64,000 nt of DNA. Source: Pezicula radicicola (taxonomy: Eukaryota; Ascomycota; Leotiomycetes; Helotiales; Dermateaceae). The translations under genes were made by a program, and so were the position numbers. The stretch covers positions 289,462-353,461 of the forward strand of contig PDUO01000045.1 of NCBI GenBank assembly GCA_003008705.1, written 5' to 3'. The notes beneath the pieces are model-generated. The model was not told where the DNA came from. It did no database searches and saw only the letters and a program-made list of their open reading frames with translations. Shown here piece by piece: positions 45,350 through 56,664 of the stretch (positions within the stretch are counted from its first letter, which is position 1; each line of letters begins with the position of its first letter).

Positions 45350-46193
45350 CCTGACTGAATATCATGCTTCTAGCGTGTGACGAAGTGACAAACGGCTGAA
45401 CTGTAGGGCAAAGGATGAGAATAGGAACCGACCCAACTTTGGCTGTGTAATTCAACCTTAACACTCCAGGTTCGTGGCTTGACATAAAGCGAAACTGGAT
45501 TTGGAGAGATGATGGAATTTAGGGAAGGCTGAGGGTAAGGAGTAGTGGATCATAGATGTAGAGAAGCGAAATGCTAGTATGCAATCTTCCTAACAAAAAG
45601 GGTATTTCGAGGCTGGCCGGAAGAGGTAAACCTGTATGGTGCAGGTATCACCGTAGTAATGCTGTGCTGGTTGCAAGTACAGTACTCGGAGGTATAAATC
45701 AACGGGACATGGGCAATAAAATGCCGCGTCTTCCGGGCGGCTTGCGAAGAATCATGCCTGTCTGCTTGGGTGGCTTTATGCTGCATCCAATTGTCTCGGA
45801 GAAGTGCTGATCTTAACCAGTTGTTGTCGCTGTCTGCATAATGTGTGGTTGTAGGCTTTAGCTCAGACAGCTCGAATGGGCGTGGACGGGATAGACTCGG
45901 GCATCAGCTCTCCAAATATGCTTCCGTGGGTCGGAAGACTAGGCTGAAACCACTGCAGAATCCCTGCTTCAGCTCAACTTAGTGTTGCCACACTTGATTA
46001 GTATTACGCATGCAGGATGCAATAGGCTAGCTTTTGCGCAGTTTGCCCCGACATATCTATCGACGTACCTAATTAAATCAGCTTATAGAGTAATCCTACA
46101 TCCTCCCTGTGCTGACACCCTCTCGCTAGACAGTTACTGTAAATTTGCTCAATTGAACCTTCCGAGATATCGACAAACAACAGACTTGAAGCC
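45350..46193. other. Divergent intergenic region
   Basis: This 840-base spacer lies between two head-to-head genes (subtilase on minus, unknown gene on plus) and would contain both promoters. Frames of 66-82 codons inside it lack motifs. Confidence 0.4.
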
Positions 46194-47156
46194 ATGGATG
46201 ACGACGATTTCTACGAAGAGCTTAACGTAGACTGGAGCTCCAGCCTTGGCGCCTTCAAGACCGGCAACCCGGAAGGCAACAGGTTCTAGCAGCAGTTTAT
46301 CTATATCTCGCCGTCTAAGTCCAAATTCAAGAAGACGGTCGAGATGGTCCTCTGCGTTTATGGCTGGAGGAATCCCGACAAAAAGGAGCCTATAACACTG
46401 CTCATCCTGGGCGTCAACCTCACCTGCCACGCACAGAACTTCCGCTACCAATCCGTGAGGATCTGGCTCGGCTTCCACAAGGACGACATCGCGGACCCAC
46501 TAAACGCATCAGAGGCCTCGCCAGCCGTGGTGGCCTATCCGCCGTGGGTGCAGCAGGAGCTCTGGGGAACCTCCACAGAGACGATCGACGAGACACGAGA
46601 GTACGGCGGGACTATAGGCTTCGAAAAGGTGGTAAAGGTGGAAGGCAACGCCAAGAACGGGAAGAAGAGCTCGTACACGCGCCAGCGCTTTGACCGGGGT
46701 ACAGTGGACCGGCTCGTCGATGAGAGGACGGAACGCATCTACAGCGTGGAGTGGTACTGCGAGTAGAACGACCTGCAGAAGTACGGTGTCCAGCCGCACT
46801 TCTACCTTGCTGTACTGCTGGATAGGTTGCACGACAAGGCCGGCAAGCCCATCACGTTCAGTACCGTGTACGATATACGGATTGAAGCTGGCTTTATACA
46901 CGACTTTGACCAAGGTGTTCGCCGAGCCTTCCGACTCAAGAAGCCGGAGGATGGGCTGATATATTTTGATCCCTCGAAAGAGCCGGTGGTGTATACCCCT
47001 TAAAGGAAGGGTGCCAGCATTTTAGAGAAGGTGGACAAGGATAGGCTCGGGGATTTAGCTAAAGATGATCTTTGGAGTAATCTACTAGATCCGATCAAAG
47101 GGACCTTGTCTGGCCTAGAGCTAATAAAGCCTCCTGCAGCTCTACCAGCCAAGTGA
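46194..47156 (+). pseudogene. Unrecognised beta-rich protein, one frame with three stops
   Basis: A single frame of 321 codons from ATG 46194 to TGA 47154-47156 is broken only at 46287 (TAG), 46764 (TAG) and 47001 (TAA), each where Trp or Gln would fit. It begins MDDDDFYEELNVDWSSSLGA. The middle alternates hydrophobic and polar residues as in a beta-sandwich (TLLILGVNLTCHAQNFRYQS, VRIWLGFHKDD, YGGTIGFEKVVKVEG, THE later IYDIR-type strand around 46870). No signal peptide or membrane segment is seen. I do not recognise the family. It sits head to head with the repeat-subtilase and just upstream of the NACHT-WD40 gene on the same strand, so a role as an effector or substrate in that set is possible but not shown. 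Confidence 0.6.
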
Positions 47157-47722
47157 ACGAAAAGGCCTAGAGTCTATATCCTCCCCTTTATTCAATGGTG
47201 GCACTACTGGTACAGCAGAAGAGGCTCGGGCTGGAGGCGTCGACCTAGATTAACTCTGAACTCATGTATCGCGAAATATACATATCGTCGTGCGACAAAC
47301 GTGGATCTGTGACAGCGTAGCTCAAATCATAATCCTAGCCCCTACTAACTCTACCTAACGCGTGTACAAGCACTTTAACGTTTCTTGAAATAAGAACAAC
47401 ATGCTGCTCAATAAGAACGCCTAGTATCCCTGGTACAATTGTTCCACTTTGCAGTTGGATTACACCCTAGAGGACCTCACCCCAGTGGTTGCTAGGTTGT
47501 CTCGACACGAATCAACAAACTTGTATACTACAAACTATTTGGTACGTGCGTTGAAATAGGCCAATGGTTTGGTCACACCTCACCGCACGCTGCATCTGTT
47601 AGTTGTCTCTATCTGTGGCCGCCATTTCCCGCATCTGCTTGTAGAGAGAGATGCATGGCCGACCTCTCCATTTCCTACCTACGATTGTCCTCTCTACGAT
47701 CTTGAAAACCTAACCTGTACAA

Positions 47723-50700
47723 GTGAGCTTGGACATTATAGCGATAAAAAGGAAGGTCAAATCCCTGTTCACAAAAGGAGACAAAGGCGACAAACATGAT
47801 CCGTCCAAAGAAGCATCGCATTCTGTTAGAAATGACACTACACAACCTGAAGTTGTTTCGACCACCTGGCAGCCCGTCGACAAGGAAGCTTTAGTTGCTT
47901 CTATGACAAAGGCCGAGTAGGAATCTCACAATGATTCTACCACCATCAATGCCCCACCCCCACCCGACGAGAAAGCCCCAGATCCCGCTCTTGTATAGTA
48001 ACCCCCGCCACTAGAGACTGCATCCGTTTATTCCTAGGACTTAAATGTGTCCGTTGATCCATCTACGCTGCCATCAGCCCCTTCCCCAACCGAGACTAAA
48101 CGACTCTAGGACATAGTATATAACTACCTTAAAACTAGCCACCGGAAGATAGTGACATAGTACGAGAGGATACTATCTCACGAAATAGAAAAAGGGCCCT
48201 CGAGTCAAGAATCGCAAAGTCCAGTTTAGCGTGAGCCCTTCGAGAATATAATTAGTCAGACAGACCCGTAGACTAGGCGGCTGTAGATGAGCCAACTTAT
48301 AGACACCTAGTTCGGTAAGACGGTCGATGATTAGAACCTAGAAGTCAACGTCGACGAGTTGTAGACTATCCTTCGAAAGATAGCGCAGAGGATGCTAGAA
48401 GCTGTACTTGCTTAGGTTAGTACCTATTTCACTTTAAAGGTATAGTTAATCCTTTGTTTTAGAGCGAATAGACATTACCTACCAACTAACCTATTAGTAG
48501 ATACTTTTAATCCTAACACCAGAGTCTGAAGTAGATTACTTAAATCTTATTAATATTGTTTCTAGACTAGAATGGTTCTGTAGTCTTTCGAGGGTTCTAG
48601 TAGAATATACTAATAATAGTAAATTAGGAGTTGGTAGAAGAGTAAGATAAGCTGGGAAATCTACTCGTTGACCTATATACATACGGCTATTCTCTCTTTT
48701 CGAATGAAGTTCGTGTGTGTTTATTTTGGTGAAATGGTTTTTGATGTCGCTAGGGATGTGTTTAGACGCTATACTCTTGATACAACTATTATAGTCACAA
48801 CTGTTGATAAGGTAGAGAAAGCCCTCTTACTTTTAAATAGATGTTAGGTCAAGATGCAGCTTAACCGACTGTTTAAAGGCGCGAAGAAGGAGTGGAATGT
48901 ATCTGTTCACGACAGCGAGGAGCAACTATTAGAACAAGACAGTTAACTCTTGAGCGATTTGTATATAACTAACCCCAGGAATACAGGGACTTCCTTAACT
49001 GGAGAAAGCCAAGAACCAAGTTACTGTAGGTGAGCGGAGGCCCAGGTCAGGGCAAGATGATGCTTCTCACGCCAATCGCCCGCTAGCTATTAAGAAATGC
49101 ATCCAAGAAGCTGGGTGAATGGATCTTGTTGTACTTCTTCTGTGGCAATAGTATACTCGGGTTAAATAGTTCTGTAACCGTCCTGAAGAGCCTGATCTAG
49201 ATACTTCTTGTTTAGTAGCTGTCACTTGTGTCGTAGTTAGAAAAGATGCACAATTTAATAGGGATAAATACTTCGACGACCCGTATGACTTTCTCACTTT
49301 GTCGGAGGTATTCTACAACGTACTGCAAGACGATAGCCTTGTAGAAATATACCTGGTAGTAGACACCATAGATGAGTGCTTCACCGACAGAGGTGGACTA
49401 GGCCACGGCGACCTCGTACACTTGATAACGGTATTAAGATCCTTATCGTCGAAGACAGATGGCTAGTGTCTAGTGGTAATACAAGCGACATTGAATCAAT
49501 ATTAATGTATAGAGACGACTATCTCCATCTTAATCTTGATTCAAATCCTCAAGATCTACTAGTGTTCTCGGCCATAGATAGATATATCAACTATAAGGTC
49601 TCCGAACTCGCTAAAGAGAAAGGCTATAGGCAGGATCTCGAGATAGATATTGCCCATATAATCCAACGATAACCCAAGCGCAATTTCTTATAGGTGAATA
49701 TCGTCTATACGGCTCTGCGGGAAGCGGATAACTGGTATACTCTCACTGTTCTGAAAGAGATACTAGGTGCTTTAGAAGAGCTATACAATGAAATGAGAGC
49801 TAAAATTGATTAACTGCCCTGCGAGGATCCGGCTTTCTGCAAGGAGGTTCTTATAATCATAGCTATCGCCTACTAGCCCCTCTATATCTCTGAGCTCGCA
49901 GCTCTAGTAAAACTACAGGAGGGTGTGGACTTGTTGGCTATAGTGAAGAAGTGCTCCGCCTTTCTGGAAATACGCGACGACGTAGTGTGCTTTTGTCATC
50001 AGTCAGCCAAAGACTATGTACAACAACATGTACTGCTACTATCTACTACTTCCTAAGCTTATTTAAAAATGACCTAATGCTCTCTTAATTCCTTGTTGGA
50101 CTTTTTGAGTAAAATCACTATTAGTGCAATAGATCTTGACACGCTTACTAGGGTCGGCCAAGATGACCCTTTGGCGCTAATCAGATACGCGTCGGTCTAT
50201 TTGATGTGGCACATGGGCGAGATTGATGATATCGCGGAGAGAACTGAAACTGTTGAGTCTGTGGTTTCGTTGCTAAAGATGTACTTTATGTAGTGGGTGG
50301 AGGCACTAGGCTTGGAATGGTGTGTAGAGAGAGCAGCGACCTTGCTTCTTATCTGATCATACAGATTCTCTTTATTGTATATATCACATGAACAATGAGG
50401 TTCAATGCCTGACTGAAACACAGAGGAGACTAGATAGCACTAATAGGCTCCTTCTAATCATCCGAGACATACACCAACTCCTCTGTTTCTATCAATCATT
50501 GAATAACAATTGCCCAAGAGCCCTCCAAGCTCGCAACACCATTTTGTATTGCCCTAACAAGAGTATCATAAAGGAAGCTTTAATATCAAATGTACTTCCA
50601 TGGGTGGTCACTCCTCCGATTACAGCTCATCATTGGAGTCACGACTCCCAGGTCCTCGCAGGCCACTAGGACTGGGTTCGATATATCGCGTTCTCCCCTA

Positions 50701-52410
50701 ACGGCCGATTTCTGGCCTCGGGCTCTGACGACTCCACTGTGCGCATTTGGGACGCCGAGACAGGCACTATGCACTATACGCTTCAAGGCCACAGTGGCTG
50801 GATATATTGCTTGGCCATCTCTACCACAGGCCTCGTCGCATCGGGGTCGGACGACAACACCGTCAAGATCTGGGACTACGTCACAGGCCGCCTGTATAAA
50901 ACACTACCAGACCTTCCTGGGTCGGTCAATGCCGTTAGGTTCTCGCTAGATGGCAGCCAGCTCGCGGCGGCGACTGTCCAGACTCTGCGTATATAGGACC
51001 TTGCTATCGACGAGCATCAGCTATATGTACTAGAGGGACACGACGACTATGTTAGGAGTGTAGCCTTCTCGTCCGATGGGTCTCTACTGGCATCAGCGGG
51101 AGACGACAAGGTTATAAAGATCTAGAGCGTAAAAACCTACTTGGTACTCGACACCGCCGCGGGTCATGGTGGCTCGATCAATTCCATGATTTTCTCGCCC
51201 GACACGTAGTATATAGCGTCAGGTTCTGACGATAAAACTACTAAAATTTGGGATGCGAAAACCGGCTAGTTGGTGAGAACCCTCTCGTACGGCAACGCCT
51301 ATATCTTCTCCGTCGTATTCTCGCCTGATGGGTTTCGGCTAGCCTTCGCCTCAGGTGACAACACCGTCGACATCTAGGACAGCGAAGCCGGGAACCTAAA
51401 GCAAGTGCTACGAGGGTATACATCGTCTGTTAGATCCGTCGCTTTCTCGCCTAAGTGCGAGTTTCTGGTATCGTCTTTATACGACTGTACTATCCGCTTC
51501 TGGTACGACGACGCCGGTGATTCGGGGCAAGTCGACGGTACGGAGCAACAATCGCAGCTTGAGGGACGAGTCGATGCCCTCGCTATCACATGCGATGGGC
51601 GCTGCATTGCATCCTCTACGTCAAACGGGACGCTCCGGCTGTAGGACGGGGACACAGGACAGCTATTACAAAAGGCTACGCGAATGCGACACTCCGGCGC
51701 CGTGAGATCACTCATGTTCTCGCTCGATGAACAAAGTCTGGTGTCCGCCTCGGACGACTTGTCGGTCCGGGTGTTCAAGGTGGCCAATGGCGAACTGCGA
51801 CGCCACTTTTCTGGGCCTTCTAGCCATGAGGACTGGGTCCGCTTTGCATCGTTTTCCCCAGACGGGCGGTATCTCGCGTTGGCGTCGGATGACTGTACTG
51901 TTTGGGTCTGGGACATGGAGAGCGAGGAAGACGAGCTGCCCTAGGTGCTCGAGGAGCATCGTGAGTATGTTCGGTGTGGGAATTGAGACGCACTTTAGAG
52001 GGCCATTCGGATCGTGTTACCGGCGTTGGCCGATAAGACGATGAGGATATGGGACGCGCAGAAGGGGGAGACGGTGCAACCACCGATCAAGACAGACTGG
52101 ACGTATCGGAGACTTTGGTTCGACCCCCGATCGGTCGGTCGAGTACGTGATGACGGAACATGGCGCTTAGTCGCTCAGCCGCTCGTCCTCCGCCCTCTCG
52201 CAGCCACCGTCCTGGGCTCTGTACGGTCTGTTGTATGACCAGGAGGACGGTCACTACTAGATTATGTGGAAGAACCAGAAGATTATCTTTATCCTAGATA
52301 AATATTGGCCTGATTCGTCGTGCGTCCTTGGACACAAGGTGGTGTTGGGGTGTAGATCGGGACACACTCTGCTGTTCAAGTTTTCGACAGAAATTAGTCC
52401 TCGCCCCTGA
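47723..52410 (+). pseudogene. NACHT_N-NACHT-WD40 NLR (STAND) protein
   Basis: Layout: a low-complexity N-terminus (about 47.7-48.1 kb), a NACHT_N-like helical domain (YERILSHEIEKGPSSQESQS, about 48.16-48.23 kb), NACHT with Walker A SGGPGQGKMM (GK followed by Met instead of Thr/Ser; about 49.03 kb) and Walker B-like IYLVVDTIDECF (about 49.35 kb), RWLVSSGNTSDIE, ILGALEELYNEMRAKID, YISELAALVKLQEGVD and CFCHQSAKDYV (about 50.0 kb), then at least ten WD40 repeats from 50.67 kb (for example YIAFSPNGRFLASGSDDSTV, DNTVKIWD, DKTTKIWD) and a tail HKVVLGCRSGHTLLFKFSTE ending TGA at 52408. The WD40 part is one frame with eight TAG stops and no TAA or TGA; the NACHT part has stops and at least two frameshifts. 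Family role: nucleotide-triggered oligomerisation in heterokaryon incompatibility or innate immunity. The true start is unclear. Confidence 0.88.
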
Positions 52411-52644
52411 GAACTCATCTTGGGTGATTAGAAAATCGGGCGGATAAAGCAAACATGCTATATACTGTAAGGGCCTCATCAGGACATCGCCATCGACCCT
52501 CGGCTTTGCCTCTATCCGAGCCAGGAAACATGGTTTATGAAGTAAGAAGCCATAGTTAGATGTATTCGAAAAATAAATTGATGAGTTCCATTGCTGGGGA
52601 GTAGGTAATTTCACCGCAGTTATCTAAAAATCGCTGACGGGTGT

Positions 52645-53262
52645 CTATGTTCGGTGTGTGAAGTGGGGATTAGAGCTGCTCTCTCTTGTGCCCGTCTGGC
52701 TTGCCTCGCCGCTATACATCTCCTGGCTGTGCGCATCATCTTCTGCTGCTCCGAGGTTACACCAACTCTCCGTATTTGAATGGTCTTCTTCATGAAGTTG
52801 AATTTGAGACACTAAGGAGACAGTGGACCCTGGTTCTGAGGATAGGGCTGACGTTCCGATGTTGTGACTCTTTAGGACTCTAACCTCGGACAACAGGCCT
52901 CTGAGGGAATCCTGATGTGGTGCTTAGGATAGTTCTCGCACGAAGGGCAGAGATACGTTGTTGCCACTGGTTTGTAATGCGGCTTTGAGGATCTGCACCA
53001 GCTTGGACAGGCTGTTGTTGAGCTGGAGAGACTGTTGCTTTAACTAAGGTTTCCGTGGGGCATGCTTTTTCCTTCGCGAGGGGAAACGAGATGGAGCATC
53101 CATCCGCAGACAGGGATCACATAAAGGTTTTCATATGTCACATTTTGCCTTCTTACGGTTGCACTCCTCACACACGCGCCGTGGCTCTGGCCGTGGACGG
53201 GGAGGTGATGGAGGTGATGGAGGCAGCACGGCCTCACTTACAGCAACGGCTTCTGTTGACAT
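52645..53262 (-). pseudogene. Zn2Cys6 transcription factor fragment
   Basis: ATG at 53262 opens STEAVAVSEAVLPPSPPSPP, RPRPEPRR, then VCEECNRKKAKCD, the first half (C-x2-C-x6-C) of a Zn2Cys6 cluster, before a stop at 53131. The second three Cys are not found. Downstream on the same strand is a heptad-rich segment LQLNNSLSKLVQILKAALQT and an 82-codon frame (52893-52645) with acidic, Ser-rich sequence that may be the rest of the protein. The region between carries stops. DNA-binding regulator by family; broken here. Confidence 0.45.
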
Positions 53263-53829
53263 GATGGAGATGGGGTTAGCTGCCACTAACGAAAGACGTA
53301 GTGGCAGCAGCGGAGTAGGGTTTGATGTGTTTCCCTTAGCATGACTTCCGCCGCCTGATGATGGAGTAGATGGAACGAGGGTGAACAGAAATAATTTAAT
53401 GCTCGCCACAGTGCGGGAAAGCAAGGCCGGCTGATCCGCTCTGTGGTTGGTGGTATCAATGTGGGGGTCGACTCGACTGGTGGTTAGGGCTTGTCGATTT
53501 CCTGTATCGATGCAGTCTGCACAGAGTGTTATTCTTTTCTTTTTTTTTTTTTGGAAATCACAATGTTATACACTGGCCTTAAAGTCACCATAAGTACAAA
53601 TCCCCCATATATATATATATACCCGAGACACCGCAAAGATCGGCTGGATATCCTGGCACCGCTTTCGGTCAAGCCTTTGGATTCGCTGTTGTTAATAACC
53701 TGGATATGGGAATTGAATTGACAGTGATCGAACCCTTGCACTTAGCATTCTTGATTTTGAGTCCCATCATTTAACCATTTAATGTCGTTTACTTAGCAGA
53801 AATAATAGATACCGTGATTTCCCCAACTA
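53263..53829. other. Intergenic region with simple repeats
   Basis: A T-run (about 53535-53552) and a (TA)n stretch (about 53609-53623) are the only features seen; no gene. Confidence 0.5.
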
Positions 53830-54700
53830 ATAGCATTACAAGTATCACTTCTAGAGAATCACAAGAGAACCACGAGAGACAAAAAGCCGGCACTTCAAAC
53901 CCCTCCTCGCCCTCCATCCATGGACTAAGCTACTGCTGTCACAAAACTAGCTTTATTTTCAGCCAAGAAAACAGACACATCTACAATTTCATCTGGTTGA
54001 CCGAATCGCTTAGCAGGGACCATGGTTTGCACCCTGTCCTCAAGAAATCTATGCTTGTCGCCCTCGACAGTGGTCATAGGCGAATCCATAAGTCCAGGCA
54101 AGACGGAGTTGAAGCGGATGCAGTCAGCGGCATAGTCAACACAGTCGCTACGACTCAGAGCTAATACCGCAGCCTTCGGAGCGCTGTAAATTGGAGAGCC
54201 GCGTTAATGTCGAAGAGCTATCCCCGAGGAAATGTTAACGATCGATCCGGGCTGAGTCCAATAGGATGGAATATCCGCAGCCGGATATACCTCGGAATCA
54301 AGGGTCTGCTTGTACATAATGGTAATCACTTCGCGCGTATAGAGCCGCAAGCCTTCATAGTTGATTGCATTTTCTCGATCGAAGATTTCGATGGAGCATT
54401 CTACACTCGGAGCGTCGAATGTACTGATGCTAGCACATTATACAGTATAATTAATTCGACCGAAGTAGGATTTGATGGCGGTATACGTCGAGGCAACCTC
54501 TTCTGCCACAGTGGCATTAAGCTTGAACGTAGCGAGTTCAGGCATGTTGCCCACGTTTGCAATTGCCTCCAAGACCGGAGTTTTACTTTCTGCAAGGCCT
54601 ACCCCGTTGATATCAAGTAACGCGATTTTGGAGCATCTATTACGGGCGAATATAAGTGCAGTTGCTCGGCCAATTCCTATTAGATATGGTTAACAATAGC
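53830..54700 (-). pseudogene. Short-chain dehydrogenase/reductase remnant
   Basis: Minus-strand pieces in order: KTPVLEAIANVGNMPELATF, KLNATVAEEVASTYTAIKSY, FGRINYTNNVL (about 54600-54420), NYEGLRLYTREVITIMYKQT, GSIVNISSGIALRH, GSPIYSAPKAAVLALSRSDC (catalytic YxxxK as YSAPK, about 54200-54140), RFNSVLPGLMDSPMTTVEGD and AKRFGQPDEIVDVSVFLG. This is the normal SDR order from mid-Rossmann fold to C-terminus; the N-terminal TGxxxGIG motif is not clear before 54700. Frame changes and stops occur throughout. NAD(P)-dependent oxidoreductase by family. Confidence 0.6.
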
Positions 54701-54989
54701 AAAATTGCACAGTGTAGGAATAGCACGGTAGTATAGCATTGTATTACGACCAAAGTGTCAAATTCAATTTCTTACTTAATTTACACGCCGTTAATAGCTT
54801 TAGGTAGAGCAGTGAGTGCTAGAGCCTTAATATCAACAGGGACGCTATACCACCACCTAGGCGGTCTTTTTGCTGTAACGCTTTATCTTAAAAGATTAGT
54901 GATCACTTTTTAAGACAGTATACATCATATAGAAAGCCATCATTTACACAGACACAGGCTCAAGGCTTTTAGTTAATTCCTAGCTCAGG

Positions 54990-55960
54990 GAGGATTTCTC
55001 GGCCTGATAAAAATATCGGTTGGCTTTATGTTGATTTTAAGTTCAGGACAGCAGTGGTCCCAGTGGTTGAATTCTATAGCTTTCTCACACTTGTGCTTGA
55101 AGAGGATAACTAGTGGAGGATTTGGACCATAAGGATAGTTCTTGAACAGCTAGTTGGATGTGGTGATGTGGACATCCTCTTAGAAGTGGCCGTTAATCAA
55201 AACTACTCTACTAACGGGAACACCAACATCGTCAATGGGGTTTATAAAGTAGACCCTATAGTGAACGAAGTAGGCTACGACTCGCCACCCCTTGACCACC
55301 ACGTTGTCGTCATAGGTGCTGGCCAAGCCGGTCTGAGTACAGCGGGCTGCCTGTAGGCTTTAGTAGTCAATTATATAGTCCTTAAACATATAAACAAGTT
55401 GGTGAAAATTGGGTAATTCGGTATAACTTAGCAAAGCTCTACACTCCTCACAACTACAGCCAGTTACCTTTTGCCGAATATAGTCTCCCTTATATCAAGA
55501 ATATCTTAACAAGTATAACCTTGTCAGAGGCTATAAGGATTTTATCTACAAGTATAGCATCGAAAATAACATACGATTTAACACCACACTTACTAGTAGT
55601 TCCTGGGATGTAGTTCAAAGGCGTTGGACCCTTCGAGTGACTAGTTTTAGGAAAGAAGAGAGGATCATTTGCCGACATGTTGTAATTGCCGTTAGTAGCG
55701 GGGGACAAATACCAATCATGCCGGCCGTTCCAGGCCGGGAAAATTTTTAAGGTAAGGTTCTATATTCTATTAACTACCACTTAGTAAGATCATAGCGAGG
55801 TAAGACAGCTATTGTAATTAGTACAGTAAGTACGGTACACGATGTTGCCTTAGATATAGTTTAGGCAGGACTTAAGTCTACCCTATGGTATAGCGCAACG
55901 ATACCTATTCGAAATCCTGTAAGCGAGGCTCCTTAATACTCTCAATAAAATGATTGACCG
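54990..55960 (+). pseudogene. Flavin-containing monooxygenase-like protein remnant
   Basis: An NTF2-like leader (WLYVDFKFRTAVVPVVEFYS, then a Trp-rich TIRIVLEQLVGCGDVDILLE) precedes DHHVVVIGAGQAGLSTAGCL (FAD-binding GxGxxG at about 55305-55350), then TAG and AL. Later segments in other frames: YSLAKLYTPHNYSQLPF-like sequence near 55430-55475 and HVVIAVSSGGQIPIMPAVPG-like sequence near 55675-55735. This is the order of fungal FAD/NAD(P)H monooxygenases with an N-terminal NTF2-like domain (about 600 residues); only the first half is seen and it carries many TAG/TAA stops. Presumably oxygenated small molecules. Confidence 0.6.
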
Positions 55961-56660
55961 AACCAGACAGTTTAAGACAGTGATATACACTCAATGGCTG
56001 GATAAGTTGAGAAGAAGTTCGTCTGATGTAGAGAAGAACCCTAGCAAGAAGTTGTTAAGGCAATAATATGTCATTTATCAAGTTCTCATTTATTAGAGCT
56101 AAATAGAGATTTCAGGCTTTACGCACATGTATAGATTCTAACGAGCACTGGAATACTTGAATGCTAATCACCGCTTAATAGAATAATACTCGAACTTAGA
56201 TCGTTGAAAAGTACTTCGTACATTAATGAGGGAGTATTTCAACAAACGTAATACTATCATATTAATATAACACTAAATTCTTCCATTTATTTTTTGAGTC
56301 TATATGAATTAGATGCTGTACCACATGACGTTAAAATTTGGTCGATTTTACCTCTACGAGAGGGTACCAAAATTCACGATACTACTTCCTCAAGTCGTTA
56401 AGGTTTCCTATCGATGTGGTACCGCCATTTTAAAAAACAATCATCTCGCCACTCGAAGTCGTATATTCCTGCCACCCTAGATATAATTTGAGATCAGCAA
56501 GCTGAAATACGATAATAGAACATGTATAAAATTTAGAAGTAGAGATCGGCTTATATTACCTGAATTTCTAGTGCTAGCAAAACTTCTCCAATATCGCCCC
56601 AGGAGCGAGGCAGTTCTGGCATCTGGAGATTCTTCGTCATAATCCCATAACGAGGCTACA
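55961..56660. other. AT-rich stretch, no supported gene
   Basis: No motif-bearing frame. It may contain the lost C-terminal half of the monooxygenase or the lost N-terminal half of the glycosyltransferase, but nothing is readable. Confidence 0.4.
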
Positions 56661-56664
56661 TTAA

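Noticed and set aside
9984..52000. Reassignment of TAG as a sense codon
   Set aside because: The two intact genes contain no in-frame TAG, many frames also carry TAA, TGA and frameshifts, and G-to-A missense changes accompany the TAGs, so mutation explains it better.
54207..54620. 137-codon plus-strand frame
   Set aside because: It is the antisense of the SDR remnant, which carries the family motifs on the minus strand.
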